A stretch of 64,000 nucleotides of DNA from an uncultured Phocaeicola sp. (GTDB lineage: Bacteria > Bacteroidota > Bacteroidia > Bacteroidales > Bacteroidaceae). The notes beneath the pieces are model-generated. The model was given only the letters and a program-made list of their open reading frames with translations, was not told the origin of the DNA and did no database searches. How positions within the stretch are numbered: position 1 is the stretch's first letter; each line of letters begins with the position of its first letter. The stretch is taken from the NCBI GenBank assembly GCA_944320855.1, contig CALUJF010000005.1:36489-100488 (forward strand). Reading direction: 5' to 3'. Below are positions 50,971 through 59,575 of the stretch, piece after piece. The translations under genes were made by a program, and so were the position numbers.

Positions 50971-52434
50971 ATGAAAACGAATGATTTTATCAGAAAAAGC
51001 TTACTGATGGCAGCCATGTTGCTTGCCACAGGATTAGTGGCCGAAGCCCAATTCGGCAAAGGCGTTTTGGACAAAGTAAAATCCGCCGCAAAAGCAGAAA
51101 GTAATGCCGGAAGCGGAAAATCGGGCAATGCAATACAAAGCGTAAGCGGAAAAGCCGCCGCAGCCACTGCCACAGGGAATGCCCTCTACGTGAGTCTGGA
51201 AAAAGGCAGCGCAAGGGCAGACGGCTCGAAGGCTACACCCATGAAAGACATACAGAAGGCCATAGACAAGGCTGCCAATGGCGACGTGGTACGCATAGCA
51301 CAGGGAAACTACTTGGGCAACTTAGACCGCGGATGGATTCAGATTAAGGGCAAATACGTGAGCCTGGAAGGTGGATGGAACGACGATTTCACCGAACGTA
51401 ACCCCGTGAAGTATATCACACGCATACAGCCTACGGTGCAGCAAAGGGGTACCATCGGACAGGGACTGCTGATGATTGAGGCTACATCGAACAAGAACGA
51501 GCAAATCATCATCGACGGTATATTCTTCGACCTCGGACTGGTACACGAATATGCGAAGGCAGACCCTACGGACGAACGCTTCGGCTGTCCGGAAGGATGC
51601 GAAACGGGACGAATCATGCCTGTAGGCAACCCGCCTAACAAGACCATACGACTCATAGGCGGAAAGGTGGCAGGAAAGCTCGTGATACGCAACTGTATGT
51701 TCCTGAACGCATCGTTCAACGCCATCATAATGACAAGCATGGGCGGAGCATGGGAAATATATAACAACGTGTTCGTATCGAACCTCTATGCTTCGTGCGA
51801 GATAAACGGCGGTCTGAACCAGACTTCGGGAGGCGCACACCAGTCCACAGTGGATTTCCATCACAACACTGTGCTGTTCTCATGGCCTACTACAAAGGAG
51901 ATGGAAAGCATGGGCTACGGCTACCGCTTCAAGAACGGTGCTGACCACAACGTTCATCATAACATCTTCGGCTGCAACAACTTCGGAGCATTGGACGGCG
52001 GATGGGACGACTCAAATCTCCCTGCCGACAAACGCAAGATTTGTTCGGCATACGACAACCTGTTCTTCATGAACAAGGGCGACATCGTGCTTGCAGGTAC
52101 AAGCGGAGGTAAATGGCTCAACGTGCCGGCTAAACGGTTTGACGAGGTGGAAATGCTGACCAAATACGAAAACAACAGGGAGCTGCCGAGCACAAGCAAG
52201 TTCAAGGACCTGATAGACCAGCCTTACCTGAAAGGTTTCGCGTCGCTGAAAATCATGACCACTGAAAGTTATGACCCTAACTCGGCGGCAAACTTATACA
52301 GGGAAGCCCACGGACTGAACAAGCAGGGCACAATGACCACCCGTGTATCAATGTTCGGAAACCGCTACAACTTCGACAAGGCGGTGAAATTCTTCGGAGC
52401 AGAACCGGGATATGGGGCACAGATGCCGGAATGA
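50971..52434 (+). CDS. Secreted beta-helix-like protein, paralogue with signal peptide
   Basis: A 487-residue protein with signal peptide (LLMAAMLLATGLVAEAQ) and an Ala/Ser/Lys-rich linker to about residue 68. The rest has the look of a right-handed parallel beta-helix: ALYVSLEKGSARADGSKATPMKDIQKAID, then strands with RNCMFLNASF, WEIYNNVFVSN and DFHHNTVLFSW. This layout (SxxPxxxIQxAIDxAxxGDxVRIAxGxY) is shared with polysaccharide-lyase-like and DUF1565-like proteins, but no catalytic residues can be named. A near-identical copy follows at 52573. Confidence 0.75.
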   Translation: MKTNDFIRKSLLMAAMLLATGLVAEAQFGKGVLDKVKSAAKAESNAGSGKSGNAIQSVSGKAAAATATGNALYVSLEKGSARADGSKATPMKDIQKAIDKAANGDVVRIAQGNYLGNLDRGWIQIKGKYVSLEGGWNDDFTERNPVKYITRIQPTVQQRGTIGQGLLMIEATSNKNEQIIIDGIFFDLGLVHEYAKADPTDERFGCPEGCETGRIMPVGNPPNKTIRLIGGKVAGKLVIRNCMFLNASFNAIIMTSMGGAWEIYNNVFVSNLYASCEINGGLNQTSGGAHQSTVDFHHNTVLFSWPTTKEMESMGYGYRFKNGADHNVHHNIFGCNNFGALDGGWDDSNLPADKRKICSAYDNLFFMNKGDIVLAGTSGGKWLNVPAKRFDEVEMLTKYENNRELPSTSKFKDLIDQPYLKGFASLKIMTTESYDPNSAANLYREAHGLNKQGTMTTRVSMFGNRYNFDKAVKFFGAEPGYGAQMPE

Positions 52435-52444
52435 TATTAAGGCG

Positions 52445-52548
52445 ACAAGGCTTCAGTTACAAGATAACAAGGCCTCCATCCGGACGGCAAACCTTGTCAA
52501 CTCGTCAACTTGTCAACTCGTCAACTTGTCAACTCGTCAACTTGTAAC
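52445..52548. repeat. CCATCCGGACGG hairpin repeat with 16-bp tandem units
   Basis: Contains GGCTTCAGTTAC, CCATCCGGACGG and three perfect 16-bp tandem units CTTGTCAACTCGTCAA (52493-52508, 52509-52524, 52525-52540) plus CTTGTAAC. It is related to 3895-3963. It occupies the place where the signal-peptide part of the downstream gene would be expected. Confidence 0.85.
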
Positions 52549-52572
52549 TTATAAACTAAAAAACTCAATACC

Positions 52573-53850
52573 ATGACAAACTTGGAAACAAACGGAAACA
52601 TCTATTACGTAAATATAGCGAAAGGTAGTGCAAGAGGAGAAGGAACACAAGAATCTCCAATGAAAGACGTACAGAAAGCCATAGATAAGGCTGCCGACGG
52701 CGACGTAATCCGCATAGCTCAAGGTAACTATCTCGGAACAATGGACCGCGGATGGCTTCAGATAAGAAATAAATATGTAAGCCTGGAAGGTGGATGGAAC
52801 GAGGATTTCACCGAACGTAACCCTGTGAAATACATCACACGCATACAGCCCACTGTGCAGCAAAGAGGCACCATCGGTCAGGGACTGCTGATGATTGAAT
52901 CGACATCGAAAAAGGACGCGCAAATCGTCATCGACGGACTGTTCTTCGACCTCGGATTAGTGCACGAATATGCCAAGGCCGACCCTACGGACGAACGCTT
53001 CGGCTGTCCGGAAGGATGCGAGACGGGACGAATCATGCCTGTAGGCAACCCGCCTAACAAGACCATACGCCTCATAGGCGGAAAGGTGGCAGGAAAGTTC
53101 ATCGTACGCAACTGTATGTTCCTGAACGCCTCGTTCAACGGTATCATAATGACAAACATGGGCGGCGCATGGGAAATATACAACAATGTGTTCGTGTCGA
53201 ACCTGTACGCTTCGTGCGAGATCAACGGAGGCTTGAACCAGACTACGAGCGCGCATCAGTCCACAGTGGACTTCCATCACAACACTGTGCTGTTCTCATG
53301 GCCTACTACAAAGGAAATGGAAAGCATGGGCTACGGCTACCGCTTCAAGAACGGTGCTGACCACGACGTGCATCATAACGTATTCGGCTGCAACAACTTC
53401 GGTGCGTTGGATGCCGGCTGGGACGACTCCACTCTGCCTGAAGACAAACGCAAGATTTGTTCGGCATACGACAACCTGTTCTTCATGAACAAGGGCGACC
53501 TGGTGATGGCAGGAACAAGCGGAGGCGGATGGCTCTATGTGCCGGGCAGACGTTTCGACGAGGTGGAAGCTCTGACCAAGTACGAGAATAACGAGGAGCT
53601 GCCGGACACAAGCAAGCTGAAGGACGTGATAGACGAGGCATATCTGAAAGGATTCGCGTCGCTTAAGGTGATGACCACCGAAAGTTTCGACCCTAACTCG
53701 GCTGCAAACGCCTTCAGAAGTGCCTTGGGACTGAATATGCAGGGAACAGCCACTACACGCGTATCAATGTTCGGCAACCGCTACAACTTCGACAAGGCGG
53801 TACAGCTGTTCGGAGTAGAACCGGGGTATGGGGCACAGATGCCGGAGTGA
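52573..53850 (+). CDS. Beta-helix-like protein, paralogue without signal peptide
   Basis: A 425-residue near-copy of the protein at 50971, matching it from GNALYVS/GNIYYVN to the common end GAEPGYGAQMPE/GVEPGYGAQMPE. Nucleotide identity is also high, with long identical runs. The signal peptide and linker of the first copy are missing and replaced by MTNLETN. The protein would stay in the cytoplasm unless exported by another route. It is either a new cytoplasmic variant or a duplicate truncated by the repeat element just upstream. Confidence 0.75.
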   Translation: MTNLETNGNIYYVNIAKGSARGEGTQESPMKDVQKAIDKAADGDVIRIAQGNYLGTMDRGWLQIRNKYVSLEGGWNEDFTERNPVKYITRIQPTVQQRGTIGQGLLMIESTSKKDAQIVIDGLFFDLGLVHEYAKADPTDERFGCPEGCETGRIMPVGNPPNKTIRLIGGKVAGKFIVRNCMFLNASFNGIIMTNMGGAWEIYNNVFVSNLYASCEINGGLNQTTSAHQSTVDFHHNTVLFSWPTTKEMESMGYGYRFKNGADHDVHHNVFGCNNFGALDAGWDDSTLPEDKRKICSAYDNLFFMNKGDLVMAGTSGGGWLYVPGRRFDEVEALTKYENNEELPDTSKLKDVIDEAYLKGFASLKVMTTESFDPNSAANAFRSALGLNMQGTATTRVSMFGNRYNFDKAVQLFGVEPGYGAQMPE

Positions 53851-53920
53851 TGCTTAAAGGAATATACGGTTAGATATTTAGAAGTGGAGAAGGTATCAAA
53901 AAGCAATGTTTTTCAGTAGG

Positions 53921-53928
53921 TATCTTTG
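53921..53928 (+). promoter_or_regulatory. -7 promoter element before lemA-like gene
   Basis: TATCTTTG matches TAnnTTTG. It is about 190 bases before the LemA gene. The leader contains the hairpin AAGAAGGTAAAG/CTTTACCTTCTT (53989-54000 and 54008-54019), copy 2 of the dispersed hairpin. No -33 TTTG. Confidence 0.4.
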
Positions 53929-54115
53929 TAAACAGAATACTATATCTCATAGTATAAAGGTGTTGAATCACCGGTTAATAATGGTTTCAAGAAGGTAAAG
54001 CGCAATACTTTACCTTCTTTACCAAAAGCATAATATTTCTTTTTCATAACTCTCTTATATCTGATATCTTCTCTAACTTCTTATAACTCATTAACTCACT
54101 CAAAAACTCATACTC

Positions 54116-54676
54116 ATGATAGGATTATGGATTTCGATAGGTGTCATCGTACTGCTCGTGATATGGGCTGTGACACTTTACAACCGTTTGGTTAAACTGA
54201 GAAACAACAGAGAAAACGCTTTTGCCGACATAGATGTACAGCTAAAGCAACGCCACGACCTTATCCCGCAGCTTGTGGCTACGGTGAAAGGATATGCCAC
54301 ACACGAAAAGGAAACCCTCGAAAGGGTGATGGCGGCACGCAACGGGGCAATGAACGCCGGCAGCATAAACGACAAGATTGTGGCGGAAAACGCCCTGTCG
54401 TCGGCACTGGCAGGACTGAGGGTCACGCTCGAGGCTTATCCTGACCTCAAGGCGAACCAGAACTTCATGCAGCTGCAGGAAGAAATATCCGATGTGGAGA
54501 ACAAACTTGCGGCAGTAAGGCGATATTTCAATTCTGCCACAAGAGAGCTGAACAATGCGGTGGAGACTTTCCCGTCGAATATCTTTGCCGGAATGTTCGG
54601 GTTCAGGAAAGAGATGATGTTCGACCTCGGAGAACAGCGTCAGACTATGGACAAGGCTCCTGAAATAAACTTCTGA
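54116..54676 (+). CDS. LemA family protein
   Basis: A 186-residue protein with one N-terminal membrane helix (GLWISIGVIVLLVIWAVTLYN) and a long four-helix body. Family marks are YNRLVKLRNNRENAFADIDVQLKQRHDLIPQLVATVKGYA and the C-terminal RRYFNSATRELNNAVETFPSNIFAG. LemA proteins are widely encoded next to M48 proteases, as here (24 bases upstream), but their job is not settled; membrane stress or envelope maintenance is suggested by context. Confidence 0.93.
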   Translation: MIGLWISIGVIVLLVIWAVTLYNRLVKLRNNRENAFADIDVQLKQRHDLIPQLVATVKGYATHEKETLERVMAARNGAMNAGSINDKIVAENALSSALAGLRVTLEAYPDLKANQNFMQLQEEISDVENKLAAVRRYFNSATRELNNAVETFPSNIFAGMFGFRKEMMFDLGEQRQTMDKAPEINF

Positions 54677-54699
54677 AAACTTAAACAAAACTTTTCAAG

Positions 54700-55674
54700 A
54701 TGGGATACGTAGGCATACAGACACAGAAGAGCAGAAATGATTTCCGCTCGATGCTCCTTCTTTTCATGTTCCCATGTCTGGTAGTGGGGATGGTGTACCT
54801 CTTTTGCATCATGCTGGCATGGTTGGGAATCACCGGAGAGACAGAGGCGGAAGGAGTATTGTGGCTTAAAGCCAACTCCATTTTCCTGAAATCGGCACCA
54901 TACGCCCTCGGAGGCGTTTTCGTATGGTTCATAATTGCATATTTCTTCAATACGGGCATAATCAAGGCTTCCACGGGGGCGAAGTCGCTGGAAAGAAGGG
55001 AGAACAAACGTGTTTACAATCTGGTGGAAAACCTCTGCATGAGCCGGGGCATGAAGACACCGAAAATAAACATTATATACGACGATTCGCTAAATGCGTT
55101 CGCAAGCGGAATAAACGAACGCACATACACGGTGACTCTCTCGAAAGGAATAATAGAAAAGCTGGACGACGAGGAACTGGAGGCTGTCATAGCCCACGAG
55201 CTGTCGCACATCCGCAACCACGACGTCAGGCTGCTCATAGTCTCGATAGTGTTCGTGGGTGTATTCTCTATGGTGGCTGTAACGGCATGGAGGACTATAC
55301 AGTATTCGTCGTTCACCGGCTCAGGCAAGGACGACAAGAAAGGAGGCACTTTAATCATAATGCTCCTTGCGGCGATAGTGGCGGCAATAGGCTATTTTAT
55401 CGCTACGCTGATGCGGTTCGCCATCTCCCGCAAGAGGGAATATCTGGCAGATGCCGGCTCGGCGGAAATGACGAAAAACCCGCGGGCTTTAGCTTCCGCG
55501 CTGCGCAAGATTTCTAAAGACCCGGATATAGAGGCGGTGAAGCGCGAGGACGTTGCACAACTGTTCATACAGCATCCCGGAAAACAGTCTGTAGGCTTTA
55601 TGGGAAAGTTGGGCGGACTGTTCGCGACCCATCCTCCTATTGAGGAGAGGATACGCATACTTGAGCAATTCTGA
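54700..55674 (+). CDS. M48 family membrane metalloprotease (HtpX-like)
   Basis: A 324-residue inner-membrane zinc protease. Two N-terminal membrane helices (about 19-42 and 65-87), then the HExxH motif HELSH (166-170), two more helices, and the third ligand expected in KREYLADAGSAEMT (near residue 247). The end THPPIEERIRIL is typical of HtpX-like enzymes, which degrade misfolded membrane proteins. Paired with LemA in one transcript. Confidence 0.93.
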   Translation: MGYVGIQTQKSRNDFRSMLLLFMFPCLVVGMVYLFCIMLAWLGITGETEAEGVLWLKANSIFLKSAPYALGGVFVWFIIAYFFNTGIIKASTGAKSLERRENKRVYNLVENLCMSRGMKTPKINIIYDDSLNAFASGINERTYTVTLSKGIIEKLDDEELEAVIAHELSHIRNHDVRLLIVSIVFVGVFSMVAVTAWRTIQYSSFTGSGKDDKKGGTLIIMLLAAIVAAIGYFIATLMRFAISRKREYLADAGSAEMTKNPRALASALRKISKDPDIEAVKREDVAQLFIQHPGKQSVGFMGKLGGLFATHPPIEERIRILEQF

Positions 55675-55717
55675 TAATGAAACTCACAAACTTACAAACT
55701 CATTAAACCTTACCATT

Positions 55718-57091
55718 ATGAAAAAACTATTATTTTACTCAATCGCTTTATTAAGCGTGGCAACCGTACTAAGCGGATGCAAGAAAGACGAAGTGGTGGA
55801 TTTAGTACCATCTATATCAGTAACACAGCCTGAGGTCTATCCGTCTGAAGGAGGTACCTATACCTTAAGCTGCAACATAGAGAACGCACTCGAAGGCATG
55901 GCTTTGGAGGCAAGCAGCAAGGATGAATGGATAACGAACATTGTCGTTGACGGTGCGAATGTTTCATTCAATTTTACAATGAACAATTCTCCTAAAGAAA
56001 GAAACGGAAGTATTATTCTGAAGTATCAGGATGCAGAAGAGGTTAGAATAAATGTAAAACAGGAATCAGGCGAAAACAGTTATACGGCTATCAGCGAATC
56101 AAGCACAGCCAACTGCTATATAGTATCGACTACCGGAAAATTTACTTTCCCTATGGTGAAGGGAAACAGCACGGAATCGGTTGGCGGAGTATCCTCTATG
56201 GAGATATTGTGGAAGTCTTTCGGAACAGATGTAGTTCCTGAAAGTGGCGACCTGATAACGGAAGTATATTGTAAAGGTGACTTGGCTTATTTCGTGACCG
56301 GAACCGAATTCAAAAAGGGCAATGCCTTAATTGCCGCCAAAGACAAGGACGGCAAAATACTGTGGAGCTGGCATATCTGGATGACCGACAAGCCTGAAGA
56401 CCAGGTTTACAAAAACAATGCGGGTACGATGATGGACCGTAACCTCGGAGCCACATCCGTTACTCCGGGAGAAGTGGAGGCTATCGGTCTGCTTTACCAG
56501 TGGGGAAGGAAAGACCCGTTCTTGGGCTCATCGTCAATTAAAGAATGCATTATGGCAAAATCCACACTCGACCAATGGCCATCGTCTGTAGATCCTGCAA
56601 CAGGCGGCACAATAGAATACGTAATAGCCAATCCTACAACTTTTGTCAAAAATGAAACCTCTTATACCTCTGACTGGCTTTCGTCTGCTGATGGAAATTT
56701 GTGGAAAAAGGAGAAGACCATTTACGACCCTTGTCCTCCAGGCTACAGGGTTCCTGACGGCGGAACAGATGGAATATGGTATAAGGCTTTGGGTGGCACA
56801 AATCTGTTTTATTATACTTTCGATAGTAAAACAATTGGAGCCAACTTTGGTTCTTCAGGTTCCGGCACAATAAAATTGACTGAAGAAGAAAATTGCTGGT
56901 ATCCTGCCTGCGGAATACATTCAGGAACGCAAGATAAACTTATGGCAAATGGGTTTAATGGCAGCTGGTCTAACACTGCATCTTTGGAAACTGTGAGCTA
57001 CTGTTTACAATTCAGTAACAAGAATAAAATATATACTGATCAAGAAATAGGTCGTTCCGATGCCCTTTCTGTCCGCTGCCAGAAAGAATGA
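55718..57091 (+). CDS. BACON lipoprotein with FISUMP-like C-terminal domain, paralogue 2
   Basis: 457 residues. Signal peptide MKKLLFYSIALLSVATVLSGC with cysteine 21; the longer frame from 55640 overlaps the protease gene and is rejected. The BACON domain (about 32-120: ISVTQPEVYPSEGGTYTLSC to RINVKQES) is followed by the shared core TANCYIVS, ALIAAKDKDGKILWSWHIW, DQVYKNNAGTMMDRNLGATS, LLYQWGRKDPFLGSSS, YDPCPPGYRVPDGG and ALSVRCQKE. The region between PDGG and the end (about 350-445) differs strongly from the other copies. Confidence 0.82.
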   Translation: MKKLLFYSIALLSVATVLSGCKKDEVVDLVPSISVTQPEVYPSEGGTYTLSCNIENALEGMALEASSKDEWITNIVVDGANVSFNFTMNNSPKERNGSIILKYQDAEEVRINVKQESGENSYTAISESSTANCYIVSTTGKFTFPMVKGNSTESVGGVSSMEILWKSFGTDVVPESGDLITEVYCKGDLAYFVTGTEFKKGNALIAAKDKDGKILWSWHIWMTDKPEDQVYKNNAGTMMDRNLGATSVTPGEVEAIGLLYQWGRKDPFLGSSSIKECIMAKSTLDQWPSSVDPATGGTIEYVIANPTTFVKNETSYTSDWLSSADGNLWKKEKTIYDPCPPGYRVPDGGTDGIWYKALGGTNLFYYTFDSKTIGANFGSSGSGTIKLTEEENCWYPACGIHSGTQDKLMANGFNGSWSNTASLETVSYCLQFSNKNKIYTDQEIGRSDALSVRCQKE

Positions 57092-57258
57092 GAGTGACAT
57101 GTAGCAAAAATTCAGCACAGCCTGTAAAATCTTAAAAGACAAATAGAAAAGATTACATATTGGTAAGTGTTGAAGTGTAAAATGGGAAGTCTGCCCGCCA
57201 AAACGGGTGTCAGAAGGTAGGGCACCGGGCTTTACCTTCTGATTGTTTCCAAAAACTT
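57068..57258. repeat. Duplicated gene-end plus intergenic block, copy 1
   Basis: From the last codons of paralogue 2 (TCCGCTGCCAGAAAGAATGA) through a hairpin (CAGAAGGTA/TACCTTCTG) to CCAAAAACTT, about 190 bases are closely repeated at 60917-61108 after paralogue 4. This indicates duplication of a gene-plus-spacer unit. The remaining spacer to 57402 contains the CCATCCGGACGG element (57314-57370) and AACTTAAAAACTTATAAACTC-like words. Confidence 0.85.
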
Positions 57259-57402
57259 CGTTCAGACGGAATAAGGGACTTGTATTTCTTAGTTGTTAGT
57301 TGTTGGTTGTTAGAACCATCCGGACGGCAATCTTGTCAACTCGTCAACTTGTCAACTTGTCAACTTGTAACTTAAAAACTTATAAACTCAAAAACTCATA
57401 TT

Positions 57403-59403
57403 ATGAAAAAACTATTATTTTACATAATCGCTCTATTAAGCGTGGCAAGCGCACTTAGCGGATGCAAGAAGGACGAAGAAGCCACTGAGTTGCCACCACC
57501 GGTCATATCCGTAAAGGAGCCCAAGACTTATTCGTGCGGTGAGAAATCATACTCGGTGCGCTACAGCATAGAAAATCCTCGTAAAGGAGTTAAACTGGAA
57601 GCTGCCACCGGCACCAAATGGATTACGAGACTTGGCGTGAGCGAAGACGCAATCACTTTCACACTCATGGAGAACAGCTCCGACAAGGAAAGAAGCGGAA
57701 GCATCGAACTGTCATATCAGGGAGCGGAACCTGTGAGCCTGAAAATAAAGCAGTATGAATACTCCGAAACTCCGGTGATCTCTGCACCGCAATTGATAGA
57801 CATAGGATGCTACGGAGGAGCAAAATCCATATTATACCAGATAAAGAACCCTGACGACAATGGCGAACTGAAAGCTAACAGCGACGTGGATTGGATTTCC
57901 GCCATCCTCATTGAGGAGGAGAAGATTTCGTTCACCGTAGGGGAAAACCTGTCCGATTCTGAAAGGACGGGGAGAATCATCCTGTCATACAATGGTGCCG
58001 AGTCGGTGAAAGTGACCGTCAAGCAGAAGAAATACACCGCACCGGAAATACAGGTAAAGACGCAGTCTTTCGATGTCCCTTTCATAGGAGGAAACAGAAG
58101 TACGGAATACAGGATAATAAACCCCAAGGAAGGGGTAAAACTGTACGCGACAACAAAAGCGGAATGTGACTGGATTACCAACGTTGATATTGACGACAAG
58201 AAAATATCTTTCATCGTGGAGGAAAATGAAACCGACCAAGACAGGAGCGATAAGATAACGCTCAACTATAACGACGGAGCTGCAACATTGGAAATTACCG
58301 TAAATCAGGGAAACGGAAACCATGTATCTTCATTGGACGAGGACGGTACTGCCAACTGCTATATCGTATCAAAGGCTGGCTACTATCAGTTCAAGGCTGT
58401 AAAGGGCAACAGCGAGGAAACTGTTGGAACTATATCTACGGCAGAGGTGCTTTGGGAAAGTTTCTGTACGGACGTGGCTCCCAATAAAGGCGACCTTATA
58501 TCGGAAGTTTATGTTGGAAACGGCAAGGTGTTTTTCAAGACCGGAGACCCCTTCAAGAGCGGCAATGCTGTGATAGCGGTTAAGGACGCATCGGGAAATA
58601 TACTGTGGAGCTGGCATATATGGATGCCGGAAGTGCTGCCGATAGACCAGCCTTATAAGAACGGTGCCGGCACCATGATGCCCATAAACCTCGGAGCAAC
58701 CAAGGAAGAAAAACAAGACTCGCGCTCGTACGGACTGCTTTACCAGTGGGGAAGGAAGGACCCGTTCCTGGCACCATCAACACGATATGATGTGAGTCCC
58801 CCTAAAAAGGCCGCATCCACTATCACCTGGCCGGATCCGGCGGAATGCAACGAAAATACAGGTACCATAGAATATACCATAGCAAATCCTACAACGTTCA
58901 TTTGCAGTACTGAGGCTAATAATTATGACTGGCTTTATAATACAGGAAGCGAAATACGTACTAAACGCTGGAGCCGTAGCAAGAGCATTTACGACCCTTG
59001 TCCTCCGAGATACAGAGTAGCAAGCGGAGGACAGTATGGAGTATGGGCAAAGGCTCTCGGATTTAATGAAGGTAGAGATGAATACTACAATATAAGTGGA
59101 GGACGCAACTTTGGCTATTTGATGGGCTATTATACCTATTATTACTGCTGGTATCCTGTTACCGGTATATATACTGAAAAAGGCGATTTGATAGACCAAA
59201 TAGTTGAGGATGGGACTGAAAATCCACCCAAAAAAATAGAACTCATCCATGTTTGGTCTTGCGACTTTAATTCAAGTGAGAACGAAGCATACGATTTTTT
59301 ATCCCATAGCGAATGTTACTCAGGTAGTAGTTACAATTTATTTCCGGTTAATTCATCGTACGTTGTTTACGGCGAACCTGTCCGCTGCCAGAAGATAGAA
59401 TAG
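57403..59403 (+). CDS. BACON lipoprotein with three BACON repeats, paralogue 3
   Basis: 666 residues, the longest of the family. Signal peptide and cysteine 21, then three successive BACON-like domains of about 85-90 residues beginning at VISVKEPKTYSCGEKSY, VISAPQLIDIGCYGGAKS and EIQVKTQSFDVPFIGGNRS. Next comes the common C-terminal domain (TANCYIVS, ILWSWHIW, AGTMMPINLGAT, LLYQWGRKDPF, YDPCPPRYRVASGG, ending EPVRCQKIE). Domain number changes suggest tandem domain duplication. Probably surface-exposed; ligand unknown. Confidence 0.82.
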   Translation: MKKLLFYIIALLSVASALSGCKKDEEATELPPPVISVKEPKTYSCGEKSYSVRYSIENPRKGVKLEAATGTKWITRLGVSEDAITFTLMENSSDKERSGSIELSYQGAEPVSLKIKQYEYSETPVISAPQLIDIGCYGGAKSILYQIKNPDDNGELKANSDVDWISAILIEEEKISFTVGENLSDSERTGRIILSYNGAESVKVTVKQKKYTAPEIQVKTQSFDVPFIGGNRSTEYRIINPKEGVKLYATTKAECDWITNVDIDDKKISFIVEENETDQDRSDKITLNYNDGAATLEITVNQGNGNHVSSLDEDGTANCYIVSKAGYYQFKAVKGNSEETVGTISTAEVLWESFCTDVAPNKGDLISEVYVGNGKVFFKTGDPFKSGNAVIAVKDASGNILWSWHIWMPEVLPIDQPYKNGAGTMMPINLGATKEEKQDSRSYGLLYQWGRKDPFLAPSTRYDVSPPKKAASTITWPDPAECNENTGTIEYTIANPTTFICSTEANNYDWLYNTGSEIRTKRWSRSKSIYDPCPPRYRVASGGQYGVWAKALGFNEGRDEYYNISGGRNFGYLMGYYTYYYCWYPVTGIYTEKGDLIDQIVEDGTENPPKKIELIHVWSCDFNSSENEAYDFLSHSECYSGSSYNLFPVNSSYVVYGEPVRCQKIE

Positions 59404-59435
59404 CCGGTAGTTAGGTTGTTAGAGCTATCCGTAGT

Positions 59436-59551
59436 GAATTAATAATTAAGAATTAAGTTACAAGGCTTCAGTTACAAGGTAACAAGGCTCCCATCCGGAC
59501 GGCAACCAACGGTCAGCGAAGCTAAACCTTGTCAACTCGTCAACTTGTAAC
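59436..59551. repeat. Composite repeat: TAATTAAGAATT words plus CCATCCGGACGG element
   Basis: Joins TAATAATTAAGAATTAAG, GGCTTCAGTTACAAGG, CCATCCGGACGG, GGTCAGCGAAGCT and CCTTGTCAACTCGTCAACTTG. It shares modules with both the 2773-2964 and the 3895-3963 repeats, so the two repeat types are linked. Confidence 0.8.
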
Positions 59552-59575
59552 AAACAAACTTAAAAACTCAAACTT

